Assembly: GCA_007116995.1 (NCBI GenBank) | Contig: SKHL01000310.1 | Span: forward strand, 1-7,532 | DNA from: Limnochordia bacterium | GTDB taxonomy: Bacteria; Bacillota; Limnochordia; Darwinibacteriales; DTU012 | Direction: 5' to 3' | DNA: 7,532 nt | In this document: positions 6,506 to 7,532 of the stretch, one piece after another | Layout of the letters: the number at the start of each line of letters is the position of its first letter | Position numbering within the stretch: position 1 is the stretch's first letter | Program-made: the position numbers and the translations under genes | Notes under the pieces: model-generated | Seen by the model: the letters and a program-made list of their open reading frames with translations, nothing else | What the model was told of the DNA's origin: nothing | Databases searched by the model: none

Positions 6506-6579
6506 GCGGGTGTAGCTCAACGGTAGAGCACTGACTGTCCTAGTTGGGGATATAAGTTCAATTCTTATCACCCGCTCCA
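6506..6579 (+). tRNA. tRNA-Gly (anticodon UCC) with aberrant anticodon loop
   Basis: The 74-nt cloverleaf includes an encoded CCA. The acceptor stem GCGGGTG/CACCCGC, D stem GCTC/GAGC and T stem ATAAG/CTTAT are perfect. The D-loop AACGGTA keeps the GG pair and the T-loop TTCAATT is normal. The anticodon stem CTGAC/GTTGG closes with two adjacent wobble pairs. The loop is TGTCCTA (6536-6542), giving anticodon TCC at 6538-6540. Position 33 is G (6537) instead of the near-invariant U, and position 37 is U (6541) instead of a purine. Glycine identity features (G1-C72, C2-G71, C35, C36, U73) are all present, so charging with glycine is likely. An Asp reading (anticodon GTC) was excluded because the stem would not pair. 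It may be a specialised or a decaying tRNA. Confidence 0.85.
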
Positions 6580-6591
6580 TACAGAGTATAC

Positions 6592-6622
6592 ACGGTCACC
6601 ATGAGATGGCCGTTTCCTATTT
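6592..6622 (+). terminator. Weak intrinsic terminator after the tRNA
   Basis: ACGGTCA (6592-6598) pairs with TGGCCGT (6607-6613), one G-U pair, around an 8-nt loop. TTCCTATTT follows. The stem is short and the T-run interrupted, so this is a modest candidate. Its place 13 nt after the tRNA fits a transcription end. Confidence 0.45.
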
Positions 6623-6827
6623 GGGGAAAAGGTGATAAGTGTAGAGATAAATTATTCATAGATAGCAGGAATAGTACAGGCATATATGGAAGGTATATCA
6701 AGTATTAATTAGGATTTTCTCGAGGGTGGGCAAGTAATGGGTGCGATCCTTTTTTTTGTGTTGTCGGGAGACATGAAATGTTGAGGAGAGTATTAGGTAT
6801 AGATTACGTATACTAGGAAGAGAGGGG

Positions 6828-7082
6828 GTGATTTCTATTAATGCAGGGATTATAACTATCGTGGGAGTTCTAGTTGTCTTTGTTACACTTTTTATCTTAT
6901 CTGAGCTTCTTCGCTTGTTAAGCGCCGTATTACCCAAACCACACCTAGTGAACCCGGAAAAGAGAAGCGTCGATCCTAGGGGTCACGATGATGGGATCGT
7001 TGGCCGAGATATACCAATCATCGCAGTGATTATGAAACAGCGGGGTCATACTGGGATATTACATATTAGAGAAATGAGATAG
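6828..7082 (+). CDS. Small membrane subunit of Na+-pumping decarboxylase (OadG gamma / MmdD delta type)
   Basis: This 84-residue protein has one N-terminal membrane helix (about residues 7-35, GIITIVGVLVVFVTLFILSE) followed by a charged soluble tail. That is the build of OadG-type subunits, which hold together the biotin-dependent, sodium-pumping oxaloacetate or methylmalonyl-CoA decarboxylase complex in the cytoplasmic membrane. Sequence conservation in this family is low; the identification rests on size, topology and the neighbours (biotin carrier and beta subunit). The GTG start at 6828 has AGGAAG (6815-6820) 7 nt upstream and a second purine run, AGAGGGG (6821-6827), directly before it. 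The biotin carrier starts 23 nt later. The carboxyltransferase (alpha) subunit gene is not upstream, where some family operons have it; it must lie beyond the window or elsewhere. Confidence 0.78.
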   Translation: MISINAGIITIVGVLVVFVTLFILSELLRLLSAVLPKPHLVNPEKRSVDPRGHDDGIVGRDIPIIAVIMKQRGHTGILHIREMR

Positions 7083-7105
7083 CAGTGATTAAGGAGGATG
7101 TAGCA

Positions 7106-7462
7106 ATGACTATGTATCGAGTAACGATTGAGGGCCGTACTTATGAGGTTGAAGTCGAGGAAGTTGGGCAGGTAGAGCCTAACGAAGGTGATCAGAAGGA
7201 TGCGTACAAGCAAACTGTAGCGAAAAATACTGTACAACCTAAGGCCACTTCAGGCACGGAGGTTCCTGCACCTTTATCAGGAACTATTATGTCTGTCAAG
7301 GTAAAAAATGGTCAAAAAGTGTCTGAGGGTGACGTACTTTTAACTCTTGAAGCACTGAAGTTAGAAAATGAAATTACAGCTCCAGTATCAGGAACAATCG
7401 CTCAAATTGTATCCGAAAGCGAGAGCGTTGAGACCGATCAAATCATTGCAATAATTAGCTAG
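7106..7462 (+). CDS. Biotin carrier subunit of Na+-pumping decarboxylase (biotinyl domain protein)
   Basis: This 118-residue protein has three parts: an N-terminal MYRVTIEGRTYEVEVEEV segment typical of decarboxylase biotin carriers, a hydrophilic linker at about 22-50, and a biotinyl domain at 51-118. The domain carries VPAPLSGTI (53-61), the biotinylation hairpin with K85, and TAPVSGTI (91-98). It carries CO2 on biotin from the carboxyltransferase to the membrane beta subunit, whose gene begins 13 nt later. The motif around the lysine is EALKL rather than EAMKM, with both methionines replaced by leucine. The start is ATG 7106, with AAGGAGG (7091-7097) 8 nt upstream; the in-frame GTG at 7085 lacks such a site. 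The product corresponds to MmdC or a separate OadA C-terminal domain. Confidence 0.9.
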   Translation: MTMYRVTIEGRTYEVEVEEVGQVEPNEGDQKDAYKQTVAKNTVQPKATSGTEVPAPLSGTIMSVKVKNGQKVSEGDVLLTLEALKLENEITAPVSGTIAQIVSESESVETDQIIAIIS

Positions 7463-7475
7463 GGGGCACGACCAC

Positions 7476-7532
7476 ATGTTGGAATTATTGTGGAGTAGCA
7501 CAGGGCTAAGCATGTTAACCGTGCAGGAGCTG
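7476..7532 (+). CDS. Na+-translocating decarboxylase beta subunit, N-terminal fragment (OadB/MmdB type)
   Basis: Nineteen codons are visible before the window ends: MLELLWSSTGLSMLTVQEL, open at the 3' side. The start MLEL-W-STG resembles the N-terminus of beta subunits of oxaloacetate and methylmalonyl-CoA decarboxylases, the integral membrane protein that decarboxylates carboxybiotin and moves Na+ outward. AGGGGG (7461-7466) lies 9 nt upstream and overlaps the stop codon of the biotin carrier gene, consistent with one operon. The call relies on both the short N-terminus and the position after a biotin carrier gene. Confidence 0.75.
   Translation, partial: MLELLWSSTGLSMLTVQEL

Noticed and set aside
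6535..6542. Reading the tRNA as tRNA-Asp (anticodon GTC, with T at position 33).
   Set aside because: Shifting the loop by one base leaves an anticodon stem (ACTGA against AGTTG) with no pairs, and the acceptor stem and U73 discriminator fit glycine, not aspartate.
6711..6757. GAGGGTGG followed by ATCCT and a run of eight T, resembling a T-box antiterminator/terminator before the decarboxylase genes.
   Set aside because: The T-box core ACCGCG is missing, no stem I with a specifier loop is evident, and the only stem (AGGAT/ATCCT) has 5 bp around a 30-nt loop. The T-run alone does not support a terminator or riboswitch.

Overview
The window looks like an anaerobic, fermentative member of the Bacillota (Clostridia or Negativicutes type). 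This rests on the moderate-to-low GC content, strong AGGAGG-type ribosome binding sites, use of GTG starts, an AdoCbl riboswitch with a terminator-type platform, an ISL3-family transposase remnant, and a sodium-pumping decarboxylase cluster. The B12-binding protein has a signal peptide without the lipoprotein cysteine, which hints at a diderm (outer-membrane) lineage but does not prove it. The genus cannot be named from this sequence.

Layout, all genes on the + strand. Positions 1-128 hold a perfect 13-bp inverted repeat ahead of a lactate-racemase-domain (LarA-like, DUF2088) gene at 129-1409. Positions 1437-1856 are a decayed ISL3-family insertion sequence whose transposase reading frame is broken by at least two single-base frameshifts and an internal deletion. 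At 1879-2649 is a short-chain dehydrogenase/reductase resembling sugar-acid (mannonate/gluconate-type) oxidoreductases, with an unusual cofactor-binding loop. Positions 2650-3078 form a regulatory leader with an adenosylcobalamin riboswitch, an accessory hairpin and an intrinsic terminator. It controls a three-gene vitamin B12 ABC transporter: binding protein at 3079-3954, permease at 3978-5048, and an ATPase at 5085-6365 with an extra C-terminal Rossmann-like domain. A glycine tRNA gene with an aberrant anticodon loop lies at 6506-6579. The window ends in the start of a sodium-pumping biotin-dependent decarboxylase operon: small membrane subunit 6828-7082, biotin carrier 7106-7462, and the first 19 codons of the beta subunit at 7476.

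How the parts may work together (inference): imported B12 becomes adenosylcobalamin, the cofactor of methylmalonyl-CoA mutase. A membrane methylmalonyl-CoA decarboxylase of the kind encoded at the right edge would use that mutase's product to pump Na+. A B12 uptake operon beside this decarboxylase is therefore metabolically sensible. The left-hand pair (LarA-like protein plus SDR) may act on 2-hydroxy acids or sugar acids. No Lar maturation genes are present in the window.

The most noteworthy observations are the glycine tRNA with G33 and U37, the uncharacterised domain fused to the B12 ATPase, the SDR with a disrupted glycine motif, and the biotin carrier whose biotinylation motif is EALKL rather than EAMKM.
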